Source: Brachypodius melanocephalos
Taxonomy: Eukaryota; Chordata; Aves; Passeriformes; Pycnonotidae
NCBI GenBank assembly: GCA_013398615.1
Contig: VZSR01001477.1
Location: 2,054,929-2,118,928, forward strand
Reading direction: 5' to 3'
Length of the DNA stretch: 64,000 nt
The number at the start of each line of letters is the position of its first letter. The stretch's first letter is position 1. The notes under the pieces were generated by a model that made no database searches, had not been told where the DNA came from, and was given only the letters and a program-made list of their open reading frames with translations. The position numbers were made by a program, and so were the translations under genes. Below, piece after piece: positions 51,149 through 64,000 of the stretch.

Positions 51149-52826
51149 AAAAAACCCCAGCATTCCAATGGCCGGCTTATAGGACATTTAAAAAACCCCA
51201 GACTTGCCAGGTACATGACCTGAATAAAGGCTGCAGTAGAAGTACAGGAGCTCTACAGGTAGAAAAGGGTTCAGTCTCTAAGGACAGAATACACATATAA
51301 ACCCATCACCTTTTCTTATTGAAGAATTTTAAAGTTTCTTCTTTTGTCTTGCCTTGGTTTTCTGCACATGGTACCTTTTTAACTCATACAATGTTTCTAG
51401 GCTAGTTGTATATTTATTTTTCAGTCTGTATTCCTTTTAATTCTTGAGTCACAATCGTGATCAAATAAGGTCTAGTCCAAATTTTGTATCCTCTCTATAC
51501 AATAAATTTTAATTTTATCATTAAAGTGTCTTCTTAATTAAAAAAAATTAAAGTGAAAAATATTTTTAAAGCTCAGATAACTAATAGAAACAATGTGTGG
51601 TTATTTTTTTGTTTCTTTCCTTGTTTCTTTTTCATCAACAAAAAGCATCTTTCATAAGGAACATGCTCAAACACATATCAAAATCTGAATTGAGAGAAAA
51701 ATGAAAATTATTCAGGTGTTTCTGTTTTCACTTGAGTGACATTACTTTGATGTTTTCAGCACTGAGGTTTGCGGTGTTATCCTGCTAAAACTGGGGGCTT
51801 CCAAAGGACATGCTTTCTCTTGGCCTGTCTTTCCTAGCTCTGCCTGTCTGATGAGTCTGCACATCCCTCATTATGTATACATGGCTGCAAACTGTTTGGA
51901 AATGTAGGATATGTGCCTCACGAGCTGATAGTCCTTGCTTCTTAGAGGCACATGCATTGAAACCGGAGGCAGCTGGGTATGTAAGCAGCAAGTAGTTACC
52001 TAAACAGTATTTCATGGCCTAACTTCCATAAGTGTAGCTCTCTAAATATCTTTCAGGATCTGGGCTTTGAAGACTTCAAATTTGTTTTGTTTTCTTACTT
52101 TCTTAAAAATCTCTATTGCGTACTGCTGTGAGATCAAGTTTCCTGTCCTTTCAAGTAACACATATTTTCAATAGAGTAACTCATTAGAGGATTTACATTA
52201 TATTCTATCTTTCTAAAATTCTAACATTAAATACAGTCTTTGAGTGATCTATATGTGTCATTTTGGGCCTTCTTTGGCTTCTAGAGAAGTGAATTTAAGA
52301 ACCCTGGTTGGCTTCATTAGATGCTAGAACTGTTCTGCAATAACGTGCATGTACAGAAGGCCAAAGGGAAGGTGCCTCCACAATATCTATCCCAGAACAT
52401 GTATGCTCTGCCAATTATTATTAGCACTGAATTAAACATCCTGCAAATTAATGGGACACTACATATGAAATAAATTTCTATGTATTTGCCTGCATCTGTG
52501 TTACTACATTTTGATATTAATGATCTTTCCCTATTGAGTTATTGTATAATATTGTATAATATGTTACAATTAACGATTTTAATTTTAAATTGCCATGAGA
52601 ATTAATTGATTGTTTTTATCTGTTGCTTGGAAAAACTTCCCTTAAGAGGTGTAAGAAACATTTATGTTTCCCCCATGTGCTGTTTCCATGATGAATCACT
52701 CAACCAGAAGGCAACATTATCCCTACAAGACAAAAATGTCAGGAAGGAAGGCCTCTTCCTATTCAGGATAAGATACATGCAGAATCAATATGAGAAGATT
52801 ATGATGCCTGGGAAAAAGCTCCAGGG
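51149..52826. other. Unique AT-rich noncoding sequence
   Basis: No recognisable gene or mobile element. Confidence 0.5.
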
Positions 52827-52857
52827 AAAAAAAAAAAAAAAACAACAAAAAAAAAAA
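52827..52857 (+). repeat. Poly-A tract
   Basis: Long A runs with a single AACAAC interruption. No polyadenylation signal lies just upstream, so it is not called as a retrocopy tail. Confidence 0.9.
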
Positions 52858-53876
52858 CGGGTGGAGAGAGGAGGGAGCAAAGAAATGAACTGGGATGGCT
52901 CTAGGGTTTTGGGTTGTGTTTTTTTCAACTACTTCATTTAATCGGACCACAGAGCCAAATGATGACTGAAAACTCTTGTCAAAAATCTACTGCTGTCTAA
53001 ACACTGTTGAGAACAATGCTGAAAATGAACACTTTTGAATGCTAATACGGCTTTTTCAAAGAAGAAAACAACGTTGTGCAACTTTGGACCAGATACCTTA
53101 TGAAGAGAGCTACTACATGACTAGGAAAATAATTTGAAGCCTATTATGGAATGAGAGAGCAACTGTTTGTGGCAATATGAAAGTACTGGCAATAATTAAA
53201 AAAACTCAAAACAGAACAGAGAAAACAGTCCTTTAAAAAAGCAAGAAGGAAATTTACATATATTTTAAAAAAATGTGCAAATATCAGAAATCAACTGGTC
53301 AGTTGAAAGAAGTTAGGTAGTAATCCAATTTGTACCCTGACACATGAGAAACTGGAATGTGAAAATGAATTAACAATTTGTCCATTATAATTAGGTCAAC
53401 TTAAACTGGAAACAATTTCTTTTGGCAGGAATGAATGAACCAATATTTTATTGGGAGCTCTGGAGAGGACTGGGTTCTGATTAAAGAGCAACTGAGGCAC
53501 TAAACAAGCAGCAAAGGCTTTGGACCTAGTTATGATTTTAATTACTCTAATGTGAATAAGATTAATCTTTCTAATGTGTTTTATAGTGAGAAAGTCACAT
53601 CACAAACAAGTCATTCAACCTTCAAGAGCTACCTGGAAGAAGTTAGCAGTGAATAGTAAAGAAAATTACTTACAGTTACAAATTATGCTGCTTAGAAGAA
53701 TCACTATGGAATTTAGAATAAAGAATAAAGACAGTTCATTATTTCCAAAGGACAGCCGAGAAATTGAATTTCCTAGCAGGGAAAAAAAATTAAAAAAGAT
53801 TAGATACTAACACTGTTTCCATGCTCACGTATTTCTTATGATTACCTTGATATGACATGTTAACTTTCATAAATAA
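52858..53876. other. Unique AT-rich noncoding sequence
   Basis: A 78-codon lysine-rich plus frame (53574-53810) is unrecognised. Nothing else stands out. Confidence 0.5.
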
Positions 53877-53924
53877 AATAATTATATCTGAGTTAATTGT
53901 GAAAAATAATTATATCTGAGTTAA
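53877..53924. repeat. 28-bp tandem duplication, two copies
   Basis: AATAATTATATCTGAGTTAA occurs perfectly at 53877-53896 and 53905-53924, a period of 28. Confidence 0.92.
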
Positions 53925-53962
53925 ATTTGATAGAATCACAGTTAAGAGAGTGTTTGTTTTAC

Positions 53963-53999
53963 TTTTTTTCTTCTCTTTTTTTTTTTTTTTTTTTTTTTT
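53963..53999 (-). repeat. Poly-T / T-rich tract
   Basis: A T7 and short T/C stretch leads into an unbroken run of over 20 T. It is a homopolymer prone to length error in assembly. Confidence 0.92.
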
Positions 54000-55881
54000 A
54001 AGTTGGAAAGTTCCAAAACTGCCTGAAGTGGTGTGGCTCAGGATGATCTTCTACGTAATCTAGCCAAACTCCATAGATAGCACAGCTAGAGATCTCATAA
54101 CTCTATTAAAAAGAGGGAAATTTTTAGTGTTATTATACATGGCTTGTGAGTTAGTTTGGGAAATATGATGTGTAAGAGAAGATTGTAGGGTTTTGAGCGA
54201 TTTATCTTCTAAAAAGAGACTGCATCTTCATAATACATGAGGCACACACAGCTCTTCCTTCACTGTTTTGAACTCTGAAAAGTCTGGATGTCACAACTTC
54301 ATGACATGTAGCCAATGCCTTTTTATTTTTTTCCCCTGCCTCATCAGTTATTTTCTCACATTTGTTTTTTTTCTGTGAGGTCTTGTATCCTGGCCATATT
54401 GCCAAAGGCTACTAGACTGTAACATGCCCTGAATAAGAATTTCAAAAGCATTGCACTCCATAGGAGAACATGAAAGAATCCTTCATGTTCCTTGGAATAA
54501 TAAATGAAAACAAAGGAAAAGATAATTTTCCTCTCTCCCATGCTACTTTGAACACATGCTCAAAGTGCTTACAGACAGAAATACTGCTACCCAAAGCAGC
54601 CACAACAAAGGGCTGTAGTGGAACATTTACAGAAATGATGCAGAAACATCAGTTTATCAATTTTCTTCATTTTCCATGAGCATGGAAGTCCAGCCCTTGT
54701 GACCACATTATTCAACTAGATAATTTCAAGGAGAAAGTTCACAGATTTCATTGGATACACTCATAAAGCGGAAGTGAAAGTAGTAAATGCAAATAATGTA
54801 TTCATGTTCATAGTAACTCAAGGTACATTCTCATTTTTAATTGCTGTCCAATCCACAAAAGCACTCTAAGCATGTGCTTACTTGATTACTGTATTAAAGT
54901 TTTAAAATTAATGGTCCCATTGGGGTTTTTAACATTGACTTCAAAGGGAACCAGATTAGGATTTATACGGATTTGGCTAGTGGTGCTGCTTGCTATTAAA
55001 AACCTTCTTTCATGTTGCATAAAACTTTGCCAGATTTTAACCAATTAGGCTGAAATTCCATATACTTCATAGCTGCCTCTGGCTGAATTCTTTTGGAAAA
55101 ATCTAAACAAAACTATTTAGCTCTTTTCAACAGTGAGGACTGACTTGGCAAGGAGACTGGGATGGGTAAGTTAGGGAATGTGAGTAGGACTGGGAATGTC
55201 TGGAAGAGAGAAGATTGGCAGTGACCAAGGCAATCTTAGACTACAAGAAAAAGCTGAGAGAGAATCAAGGCTTGTCCTCTTTTTTGTCCAGGCTTAAGGA
55301 GCTGGAGATAAAATATTATGGATAGGACAATATGACTGGTACAAGAAACCATGAGTGGAAAAGATGCAGAACTGGGAAAGAGAGAAGCTGGGACATGAGG
55401 GTGGACTATAATGCTGGAACAGACTGTACTTTTGCAGCACCAACTTCTCCAGAGCTTAGAGAAAAGCCTTGAGCTCCATAAACTCATTGTTCCTCTTGTG
55501 AGCAAATGGCCATAAAAGCCACTAGCAAAATTTCTCATTCTCCTCTATGACTTGCCCATGAAGAGATTTCATTAGCTTTGGTAAGCTTAGAACTTGGTTC
55601 TTATTGCATTGGTTTAAATAAGAGATATAAATATTTCAGCTTGAGTGATCCATATCAATAAGAAACTCCATCACAGAACTCAATTCCCCCAAACTTCTTC
55701 TTCAAAAATTTTTCACTGTCCTCCTGACTCCCTTGATAAAAATAACATTATTTAACCTGTGAAATATCAGATTCTGTGGCAGATTTGGAAACTGTTTCCT
55801 TTTGACCATGCCATTCCTGCTGCCACCTAAATATTTTCTGGTGAGGAACAGGAATTGCATACTAATGAGACATCAACAATT
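54000..55881. other. Unique noncoding sequence
   Basis: No gene recognised. A 100-codon minus frame (55236-55538) lies in a purine-rich area and shows no recognisable domain. Confidence 0.5.
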
Positions 55882-55901
55882 AAAAAAAAAAAAAAAAAAA
55901 A
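55882..55901 (+). repeat. Poly-A homopolymer (20 A)
   Basis: An uninterrupted A20. The preceding 30 bases contain no AATAAA, so a retrocopy tail is not supported. Confidence 0.92.
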
Positions 55902-57727
55902 GGTACAGAAAACAGAAATTTTAGATAGCAGCCCAGATTATTCTTAAAAGACTTTGAAGAAAATCTTGTATTATTTACTTGCTTCCAACTTGCACACCTT
56001 CTTCCCTGTCATAGAGGGTGAGGGAGGCTGCAGAGAAAAGCAGAATAAGAAAGAGGAGCAACAGCAAGGAGCTCGGAGTGCAAACCACTATTAAAGGCCA
56101 GAGAATGGATGTCACTAAGATAATGGAAGGAGAAAATACCTAGGGACCAGCAGGGACTGTGTCATTTACTGCATGATTGACTGGCAGACAGTCAGGACCT
56201 GTCTTGAGGGACATAGTGGAGAAGCAAGTGTGACTTTTATCATTGCTATTCTTTTTCTAATTCTTTTTAACTGCAATGTAATTATAATTCAAAATTAGCT
56301 ACAGATTTGATAGGATTGCTTTAATAGATTTGATTTGGGTTGCTCACAATGAGCAAATGATCTAAGCCATTGGCTGAAAGAAAAGAAAATCTGAGGTTCT
56401 GACATGATAATGAAATAGATGTTTCAAGGGCAATTAGTGGTCTTGCATTCCTTGACTCCTAAACAGACAGAGATTCCACAGGAGGAAGTTTGACATATCT
56501 TCTGTCTTTCTGACAAACAGTATCATCCCACGTTGTCCCTGTGATGTGCACTGTGTGTGGTTGCCGTGCTGAAGCTGCATTTCTTCCTTCCTCCTCCAGC
56601 TGGACCATTTTTACTTCTGACAACCTAATATCTGAGACTCAGTGAAATGTAAATTAAATCACTGGAGGACAGGATTTTGAACTTGCACCTTATATCATTG
56701 AGGGCTGTACATTTCTGCTATGAGTCAAGTGCTGAACTCGTGTTTAACTTGCCATATTAATGGAAATGTTTGACCTTAAGCTCCTTCTGCTTCAGCTTCC
56801 CCTCTTCCTAGAGTGACTTTTAAGAAGAAATTTGAAAGTTTTTGTGAATCTTATATGTGTTTGATTTCATGGATGCTTCCCAAATGAAAGGAAAGGGAAT
56901 AAATAAGTTTTCTGCCTGCATAGTGTGCAATGCATAGAGCAGGCTGCTACACAGGGAAGAGTAGTGAATAATATCTGAAACAGGGGTACATTATGTGGTA
57001 AGAACTTTACTTGCACTGCATAAAGGAAGGTTCTGCTTAAAAATAATATGTTAATGTGATTGAGGCCTGCATGTTATAATGGAAGGAGTGAAAGGAAGTG
57101 AATTCATTTTGTGAAAGGAAGCTAATCCTGGCATTCTTAATTTTTCAGTAAAATTACATGGTTTGAAGTGCTTTTCTTGAATATTGTATTTTAAAATAAA
57201 AATTATGCCTCTGTAATCTCCATGCAGATATAACACAAACATGAAAAAAATAGGAATCTATTTAAATCTACCAAATGTTAATGATTGAAGAACTATTTTT
57301 ATTACCTTACTTGAAAATTTACAAATGTTCTTTCATATACAGTACCTGCACATTGACAAAATGAAAAGATAACACTGCATTTTTCCATATAAATGTTATA
57401 AATTAAAATTTAACATAGGTTTATTGCTAAAAAATGATAAAATAATTTTACCGTTTTAAAAAAGAGGAAGTTTTATCTTTGAAATACTAGGTTAATTTCC
57501 AAATAACTTTTTTTGTATTTTATACAATCTCAGAAATCCCCAAAAAGCTGTTGTTCTATTTGCCATTTACTGTGTTCTCTGGATTAGATGGAAGAAAATC
57601 TTCCTGAAAGAAGGCAGAGTTAAAAACCTCTGGTCCCAGCAATAACTTTTACTGATGATCTTTTCATTCACCTAAATGGGAATGGATATAGAATAATGAG
57701 CAGAACGCTCTTCTAGAACTAAGTGTT
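55902..57727. other. Unique AT-rich noncoding sequence
   Basis: No gene or confident repeat identified. Confidence 0.5.
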
Positions 57728-57870
57728 CCCATTAAAAATCCCAATTCTCCCACTGACTGAATGACTAAGTGATCCTGGGCAACTCCATTTTCTTCGTCTG
57801 CCTAGCTTTACCTAGGAAATAGTTCTACTAACGTGTTCCATACAGTATTATAAGGTCTGAAAATGAAAAC
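57728..57870 (+). mobile_element. MIR / CORE-SINE-like fragment
   Basis: The sequence follows the central part of MIR-type SINEs: 'aatcccaattctcccactga' (57738-57757), 'ctaagtgatcctgggcaact' (57765-57784), then 'cttcgtctgcctagctttac' in place of the usual CTCTGCCTCAGTTTCC. MIR reads AGTCCC..CTGCCACTGACTAGCTGTGTGACCTTGGGCAAGTCAC in this region. It is heavily diverged, as expected for an insertion predating the bird-mammal split. Both ends are approximate, and the tRNA-derived head is not recognisable. Confidence 0.6.
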
Positions 57871-59441
57871 CATTAGAAGAATTATGCTTTCCTAAGAGCT
57901 GTCACTGAAATGGTCAGATGTAATTAAAATGTTGCTCTGTGTGTTATGAAATTCAGACATTCTCATTTTTACCGTTTTTTTTTTCTTTATTCATCCTTTC
58001 CAGTACACACCCACACATGATTTTTGTCTGTCTAAAACCATGCTTATGAACCCTGTCTCATACTCCTGTGGGTCAAATGGCCTCGCCAGTATGTACCTGC
58101 AAAAGATCTCAGCCCTCTCAGCAGGCACTTGAACATGGATTTTTTGTTCAGCCAGCATATATAAGGGAAGTTTTCAGAACATATCCCTAGTCACTGCTTA
58201 ATAGACCCAAGTCACGGTCACAAGTGTCAATGACTCTGATGTTAGTACCTTTCTTTCCTGCTTTTGATTTGAAAATGTTTCAAGACTGGTCCTGTGTTGA
58301 TTAGAAAAGCCATGAGAGTCTATTACATTTGGAAGAAATGGCAGATTCTGTGTAATTTGTTGCCACAGCAGGAAACTCCCGACCGTGCCCCAGATGATGC
58401 ACCATAAGGCAGAAAATTTAGAGTAAATCCTACATGCTCTTCCTACCTCAATACCCACAGCTCCTTTTCAGTATAGAACTAAACAGTACTACAAATACAG
58501 TAGAGGCTGTTGCATAACCCCTGTGCTCTTGGCAAAGCCTGTGCTATTGTGTTTGGAGAACGCCAGTTGATAAACGCTGAGAACTTTTGTGCAATAGACT
58601 TCCGCATGAGGAAGCAAAAACTGGCTGTAAATCTGAGGGTTATTTTATTCCACGTGCAATCAATACTCTGTGTTCAGCTTACCTGGGGTCCAAGACGAGC
58701 CGTGGAGCAAGTACCAGTCTCCACAGATTGGAGAAATGCCAGCTTGAGCTCTAGAAGGAAACCAGAACAGAGAGTGATTCTTCTTCCTGGGCACTGGCAG
58801 CCACATTACACAGTTTTTCACCTTCTTGTGAGCTGAGAGCCCTTTCCTGCCTTCCTCTCCCACATCCTAGTGCTAGCCACAAAGTATGGAGGGAATTTCA
58901 GTACAGGTGCAACTTCCTTTACTCATTTCTTCTTTGAGGCACAAAATGCATTCTGAAAGAGTCCAAAGGAAACCTGCTCTGTTGGATTTCTGGATTGCAA
59001 CTGACCCAGATTTTGTAATGTAAAACTTTGCACAGTACCTTCTTATTAAAAAAATTTCCTTCTGTGGGTTGAGATCAGTATGTCTAAAGTGAGTAGCAGC
59101 TGAGGAGATTAGGCAGACTCTAAGACTGAGTATTTTTCAGTATCTTACCATTTTTTCTTCTCACCCTTGTGCAATGTTGTTTTCTTAGAAACCTGCATTG
59201 CCATAACTAGTTTTGAATAGTTTTTCCCAAATCAGTTTTCTCTCTAGCACTTTCATCCTTTGATGTATTTATAAAATACCTTATGCTCCTTAATTCTTTC
59301 CCCTGACAGAAATAGTTTGTTACAAATTATTTCACTGTCAATGTTCCTGCAAAATTTTACACTTCTAAGTCACATGCAAATTTTCTGAGATTTATTAAAA
59401 AAAACCCAACAGCCTATGCAAAGAGAAGAAGTTCATTATTT
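57871..59441. other. Unique noncoding sequence
   Basis: No recognisable gene. Overlapping frames on opposite strands (58510-58836 + and 58660-58863 -) are unrecognised. Confidence 0.5.
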
Positions 59442-59459
59442 AAAAAAAAAAAAAAAAAA
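59442..59459 (+). repeat. Poly-A homopolymer (18 A)
   Basis: An uninterrupted A18 without an upstream polyadenylation signal close by. Confidence 0.9.
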
Positions 59460-62400
59460 GGTGGTAGGGAAAACTACAAGAACTTTCCATTTTTAGTAAA
59501 AGGTCCATAGCATAGGCCTGCAAATTACACTATTTCATAAATTACTTGCTCTGGTCTACTTGCATCCTTAGCTGGGAGAACATTATGTTGCATCCTGTAT
59601 AAACACACCATACTTTCACACAGAATAGCAGAGAAATTGCTTCTTGGTGCTTGTAGCATCATAAAACATTTCATCATTACCATACTTTTTGCGTCAGTCT
59701 GGAAATTGCTTGAAGATTCAACATAATCTTTGCCAAAATTTAGTCTTGCCTATTTGAGAACTGAGTGTACCAAGTTCCGTGCAAGTTACATGAAGTTAAA
59801 TCATGTTTCCACTCTGACAACCCCTGAGAAAACCTTTCTTTTTTTTCCATGTCTCATGGCTTTTGCAGGTTTCATGACACAGTTTCTAAGTACATCTAGG
59901 CTTTGAGGGACTATCAAAGCAGGAATCCTAGTTCTTCTTTTGGTCTTTACTTCTCTTTCCCCAAGAATACAGTATCATTTGCCAAGTCAAGTAAGGAAAG
60001 GTGTATTTAAATAGTGAGAAAAGTCATGCAACTCTGTATGAAGTAGCTATTCTGTAAGTAATAAATTGAGCTAAAATTGCAAATGTTCTTCTGCTTTCAC
60101 ATGTAATTTGCTTCTCAGCATGGGTGTGTAAACTCAGAGATCCACAGTTCTGCAGGAAAGCTGGCTGTTTTCAAAAAAGTTTATTTAATAAAAGGCTATT
60201 TGAAAAATTACTTTCCAGAGGGTGCTATCAAAAAAGCACATTTGCACCAATAATCTAACAATTTTGTCGTGTAGTAAATTATCCAATTTAAATTACAACT
60301 GATGGAGTGCAGCAATTAGAGGATGTCTCACATGGGAGGATATGAATTTTATTAGCTGATGCCTTTGCTGAAACTAAAGAAGAAGAATTCACAGGAGCAT
60401 TCCTACTTATTGTTATCTCACACCTTATATAAGATCCTTCATCTTATTTTTGTCAATCAGAGTAAACACAATCATACCGAAATTTCTGAGATTGAACTGC
60501 TCTTGTATTGAGTCCTTCATGAGTTAAAAATTGAACAATCCATGATGAACTTCAGTCCAGTGCACCTGAACCTGCCATCCCAATGAAGTTCTGTAGATAA
60601 TTTAAAGATGGATAGGCTCTGGTAACATCTTTCTTTGAGCTCAAAAAAGTGATACTTTTACGGGAAAGTTTTTGCTTTCTTTTGCTTCACTTTGACTCTT
60701 CTAACTAAATGCTCTTTTCTTCCAATACAGATATTAGAAATATCAGTAGATAAGACAAAGAAAGTGAGATCAGGTATTGATGCTAAATGAGTTTCAGTTA
60801 AGTAACTGCTGGTGAAATAATTTTCAAAAAATGCTTTGCAAACCATAAGTGAGGAATACCATGTGGGAGGGAATATTTCTGTTCAAATAAATTAAGAGAG
60901 ATCAATCCTTCTCAATCTTTTCCTTTTACTGGCTAATGTGCATTGTCCAAAGTCCCATCAAGCATCTTAAAGTATGATTTTGGGGTTGCTAAAATTTCAC
61001 GCTTTGGTTACTAAAGATTATCAAACGCCCCAGATTTCTCATCCTATATTCCTTTATCAAGTTTGTTACCATACCCAACTATTAGGTCAGATATATTATC
61101 TTTTAAGTGTTCTGATCTGCCACCTTTCTTATTCAGGAATAAGTTTTCACATGTTATTCTTCTGAGAAATACCTTAGATCCTTTTCCAGCCGTGGCCAGT
61201 GTGTGTGATCTAGAGAGAGTTGAAAGGAAAACGGGTCAGAAAGATGTTTTTCCAACAGTTTTCTGGAGTGGAGTCATCTGAAGGATTCATTGTGTATAAA
61301 CTTCTGGAAACATTCTGAAAAAGATGGAAAACTCATTTTCCCTTGCCACACAAGGTTTCTTTTTTTCTGTCCAAGCTGGACAGAGCAGATCAATACTTTG
61401 TGATATAAAAGAGTATAAAAGAGTAAATGTCAATACTGTGACAGTGGGTTCTCATGTTTTTGACATTTGCTCCAAGTACATGTAATGCACTTCTTATTCC
61501 ATAATCTTACAAACAACTTCCACGAATTTACTAAGCTATGTAACTGGAAGTGCAAGTCAAATATAATTGCAGCATTTCTGTTTGTGTACTTCATGACTTA
61601 AAGTGAATGTAAAAGGAAAAACTGCAAAGTCATCCTTGCAGCTACAGTTTTATAGGAATAAGTTAAAGCAACTTGACTGTGATTAAATGAAAGAAAGTTT
61701 AAATAGACTGAATCGGGTCAGTTTTTAACCCTAATAAAATAAAACCAAATTTTACTTTTAGAATTTTATATACTACATTCTCGTGCAGCAGAACTGTCCC
61801 AAACCTAAACAGAAATAGTGAATAGAGAATTAAACATTAAAGTTGCACTAGTTTGAAAATTTACAGTTAATTCTAAAAAGGATGAGGTGTACAGCTAAAA
61901 GCTAAAGCAGGAGATAGAATTAATAGCTTTTGGCTTTGGTATTTGCCTTCCCCATCTTTTTCACTGGTTAAGAAAAGAGGCAGAAATTACTTCCCTTCTC
62001 TTACTTCATATGGTAAATTCTCTTTGCATTCATCCATTCTGCCCATCTTCTTTTCGTGTTTTAAAGTGTTGCCCATGGAATACTCCCACTCTCTGTGGGG
62101 GCCCTGTGTAGTATCACAGTTTCAGCAAGAGGAAGCAGAAAAGATTTGCTGTGTGCCAGCACTCTGACAGTCTAGTTCCCTAGGACCCTGTTTCTTCTCT
62201 TCCTCTCTTTAAATGCTCCATGATGTGAGACAAAATGGCAAAAACTGGATGGGAGGGAATGCCTTAACACTAGTAGCACGATAGATTCATGCCTAGTTCT
62301 ATTTATTCCCGGGCTTTGACAGAAACTTCACAACTTCGAGTGACTCAGTCGTCCTGATCTTAGTTTCTCATACGTAAGAAGACACTATTTCTCTGTCTGC

Positions 62401-64000
62401 ACAGACAGTCATTGCACAGGCAGGTTAATCTCCACACGGCTTGCCATGAGTGATGCACACTGCGGAGGTGTGGGCAATATTTCTTTCAACTGCCAGAAGA
62501 GAAAGTAGTAGAGAACTCACAGTTGGCTTTTTTGTGTTTATGAAATTTTCGGTTAGGCCTTGTCTATGAACAAGTCTGGGGACGTAATAGCTCCAAACAG
62601 ACAGAAATGCCATATGTTCTTGGAAACAATGGTGCTTTATTAGAGCGAAAACATTTCAGATTGGTGTTTCAGTTCTCCTCTTTCCCTTCATCATTTTGCT
62701 TACAAGGGATTTTTTGAGCAGCTGTAAATTTTAAGGACAGATTTTAAGACATAAGGATCATCTGGTTTGATCTTTGCCTAACTAAGGCCATAAAATTTCA
62801 CCAATAATTCCTATAGTGGAACATATCATCTTCCCTTAAATTGTAAGTGAATACTGTCAAGCCTGATAACTTGTGGTTTACTAGAGCATAAAAACATCCT
62901 GTCTCAATTTAAGGAATCCTGGAGATGATGAATTTCCTTCTTCCTTGGCAAAGGATGATTACTGTCACTGCAAACCAGTTGTTTCTAATTATTGTTCTGA
63001 ACCAAAACCAAATACAGGGCTGCCATATGATACCGGTGAGTATGGCCTGAGAGTTTGTGTCACACCCACAACGAGGAACAAAATATTCTGCTTTCTATCT
63101 CTGCATATGTCCTTTGTGTGGTGGCCTTTTATAACTATGTTTTAAGAGTTTTATGCTATGGTTGGCTCTAGTTCAACCCTTACTTTACTTTTATCCTTTT
63201 TAATGCTAAACCGCACTCAAATTCATTCCTTTCTCAGGCTTCACAAAAGTGGTCCCAGGTCACAGAAAAGAGAAGGCGAGAATAGTCTGTTATGTCATGG
63301 GATGTCACAGACAGTGTTATCACTGTGTGATGATGGTGCTTTTGACTCATAGAAGATTATGTGTTGGGAGAAAAACTATGATAGCACAAGGCAGCTATCT
63401 GCCTTGTGAGCCAAGCATCTGCCAAACAAACTTACTGACTTCTGCATAAATCACACTGGGGCTTCAAATACCAGGCACAACTGGTCGTTTCTGTGCCTGC
63501 CTGACTGAATCAGGCACAGGGGATCACAGAGCAGCACTGTCTCAACAAGGTAGATTTCAGAAATATTAGCATTGTAACAGGGAAACTTCAAACTGAAAAA
63601 GATACATCCAAATGCCACAGTCAGAACAAGTCCATTCCCAATGTATTTCCATACTCTTTTGACTCTTAAAAAAGGAAGGAACAAATCCCCTGACCTCTCC
63701 CACAATGAAATCCTGCAGGTAGGGTTTCTCTATTCTTTTTATGAGTTGGCGATTTTCCATTTTCATTGTTAATTTATCTGTAATTGGCAAAATCGTGTAT
63801 TTGCCTTAGAAACAGATATTTTAAAGTATTGCTACAAAGTCTATCAATAGTGTAGCAGCTGCATTAACAAACCAAGGTGTCTAAATCTGTGTGGACTGAT
63901 GAGGGTCAAAATGCTATTTTGGGAGAGTCGAAGTCTAAACAGAAGAAAACCCAAATGTTAATTAACAAAGTACATATTGAAACAAATGGTAAGATTATTA
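59460..64000. other. Unique AT-rich noncoding sequence to window end
   Basis: No gene, RNA gene or confident repeat seen. A 10-bp direct duplication (ATAAAAGAGT twice, about 61405-61424) is the only small structure noted. All frames are below 90 codons and unrecognised. Confidence 0.55.

Noticed and set aside
53931..54060. CR1 3' end in reverse, split by poly-T
   Set aside because: Only TAGAATCACAG and AGTTGGAAAG resemble CR1. The match is too short to call as a feature.
55560..55901. Possible processed retrocopy ending in A20
   Set aside because: No AATAAA is found near the A run and no recognisable coding sequence lies upstream. Birds lack active L1-type retrocopying machinery, so a homopolymer is the simpler reading.
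59400..59459. Possible retrocopy tail (A18)
   Set aside because: No nearby polyadenylation signal or coding remnant was seen.
1..64000. CRISPR arrays, operons, bacterial or phage genes, tRNA or rRNA genes
   Set aside because: No regularly spaced repeats, no dense coding, and no canonical tRNA B-box outside the SINE were seen on reading both strands.

Overview
The window is AT-rich vertebrate nuclear DNA with no protein-coding gene that I can support. The repeat content points to a bird, most likely a passerine. There are several CR1 LINE fragments ending in the avian octamer tail (ATTCTATG/ATTCTGTG type), two LTRs of avian ERVL type, and a short SINE with a tRNA-Ile-like head joined to a CR1 tail (TguSINE1 type, known from zebra finch and relatives). 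A/C-rich low-complexity blocks also recur. Family names come from my memory of avian repeat consensus sequences and have not been checked against a database.

Layout. Positions 1-9,400 hold unique AT-rich sequence, one 3' CR1 fragment (about 1,470-1,702) and two A-rich tracts. Positions 9,440-10,440 hold a very old, decayed CR1 piece on the minus strand, a 31-bp tandem duplication that folds into a nested hairpin, and a T/G-rich tract. Positions 12,750-14,300 hold an A/C-rich block, a solo ERVL-type LTR and a weak CR1 end. A short G-quadruplex motif lies at 15,546-15,565. The SINE is at 18,826-18,972, an orphan mariner-like terminal repeat at about 22,417-22,442, a second ERVL-type LTR ending at 24,704, and the largest LINE piece (CR1, minus strand, 1.2 kb, with a destroyed polymerase motif) at 25,617-26,823. 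Further CR1 3' ends lie at 28,110-28,204 and 35,036-35,495, and a MIR/CORE-SINE-like fragment near 57,728-57,870. Microsatellites, homopolymers and short tandem duplications are scattered throughout.

The rest is unique AT-rich sequence, consistent with a large intron or a gene-poor intergenic stretch. The open reading frames are short, rich in F/L/I/K/N/S codons from AT-rich DNA, lack recognisable domains, or lie antisense inside repeats. Nothing resembles a prokaryotic locus, CRISPR array, operon, intact virus or complete transposon. I did not find an undescribed multi-gene system. The more interesting items are small: the nested hairpin, the G-quadruplex, the orphan mariner end, two old repeat fragments, the strand bias of A/C-rich blocks, and one exon-like segment.
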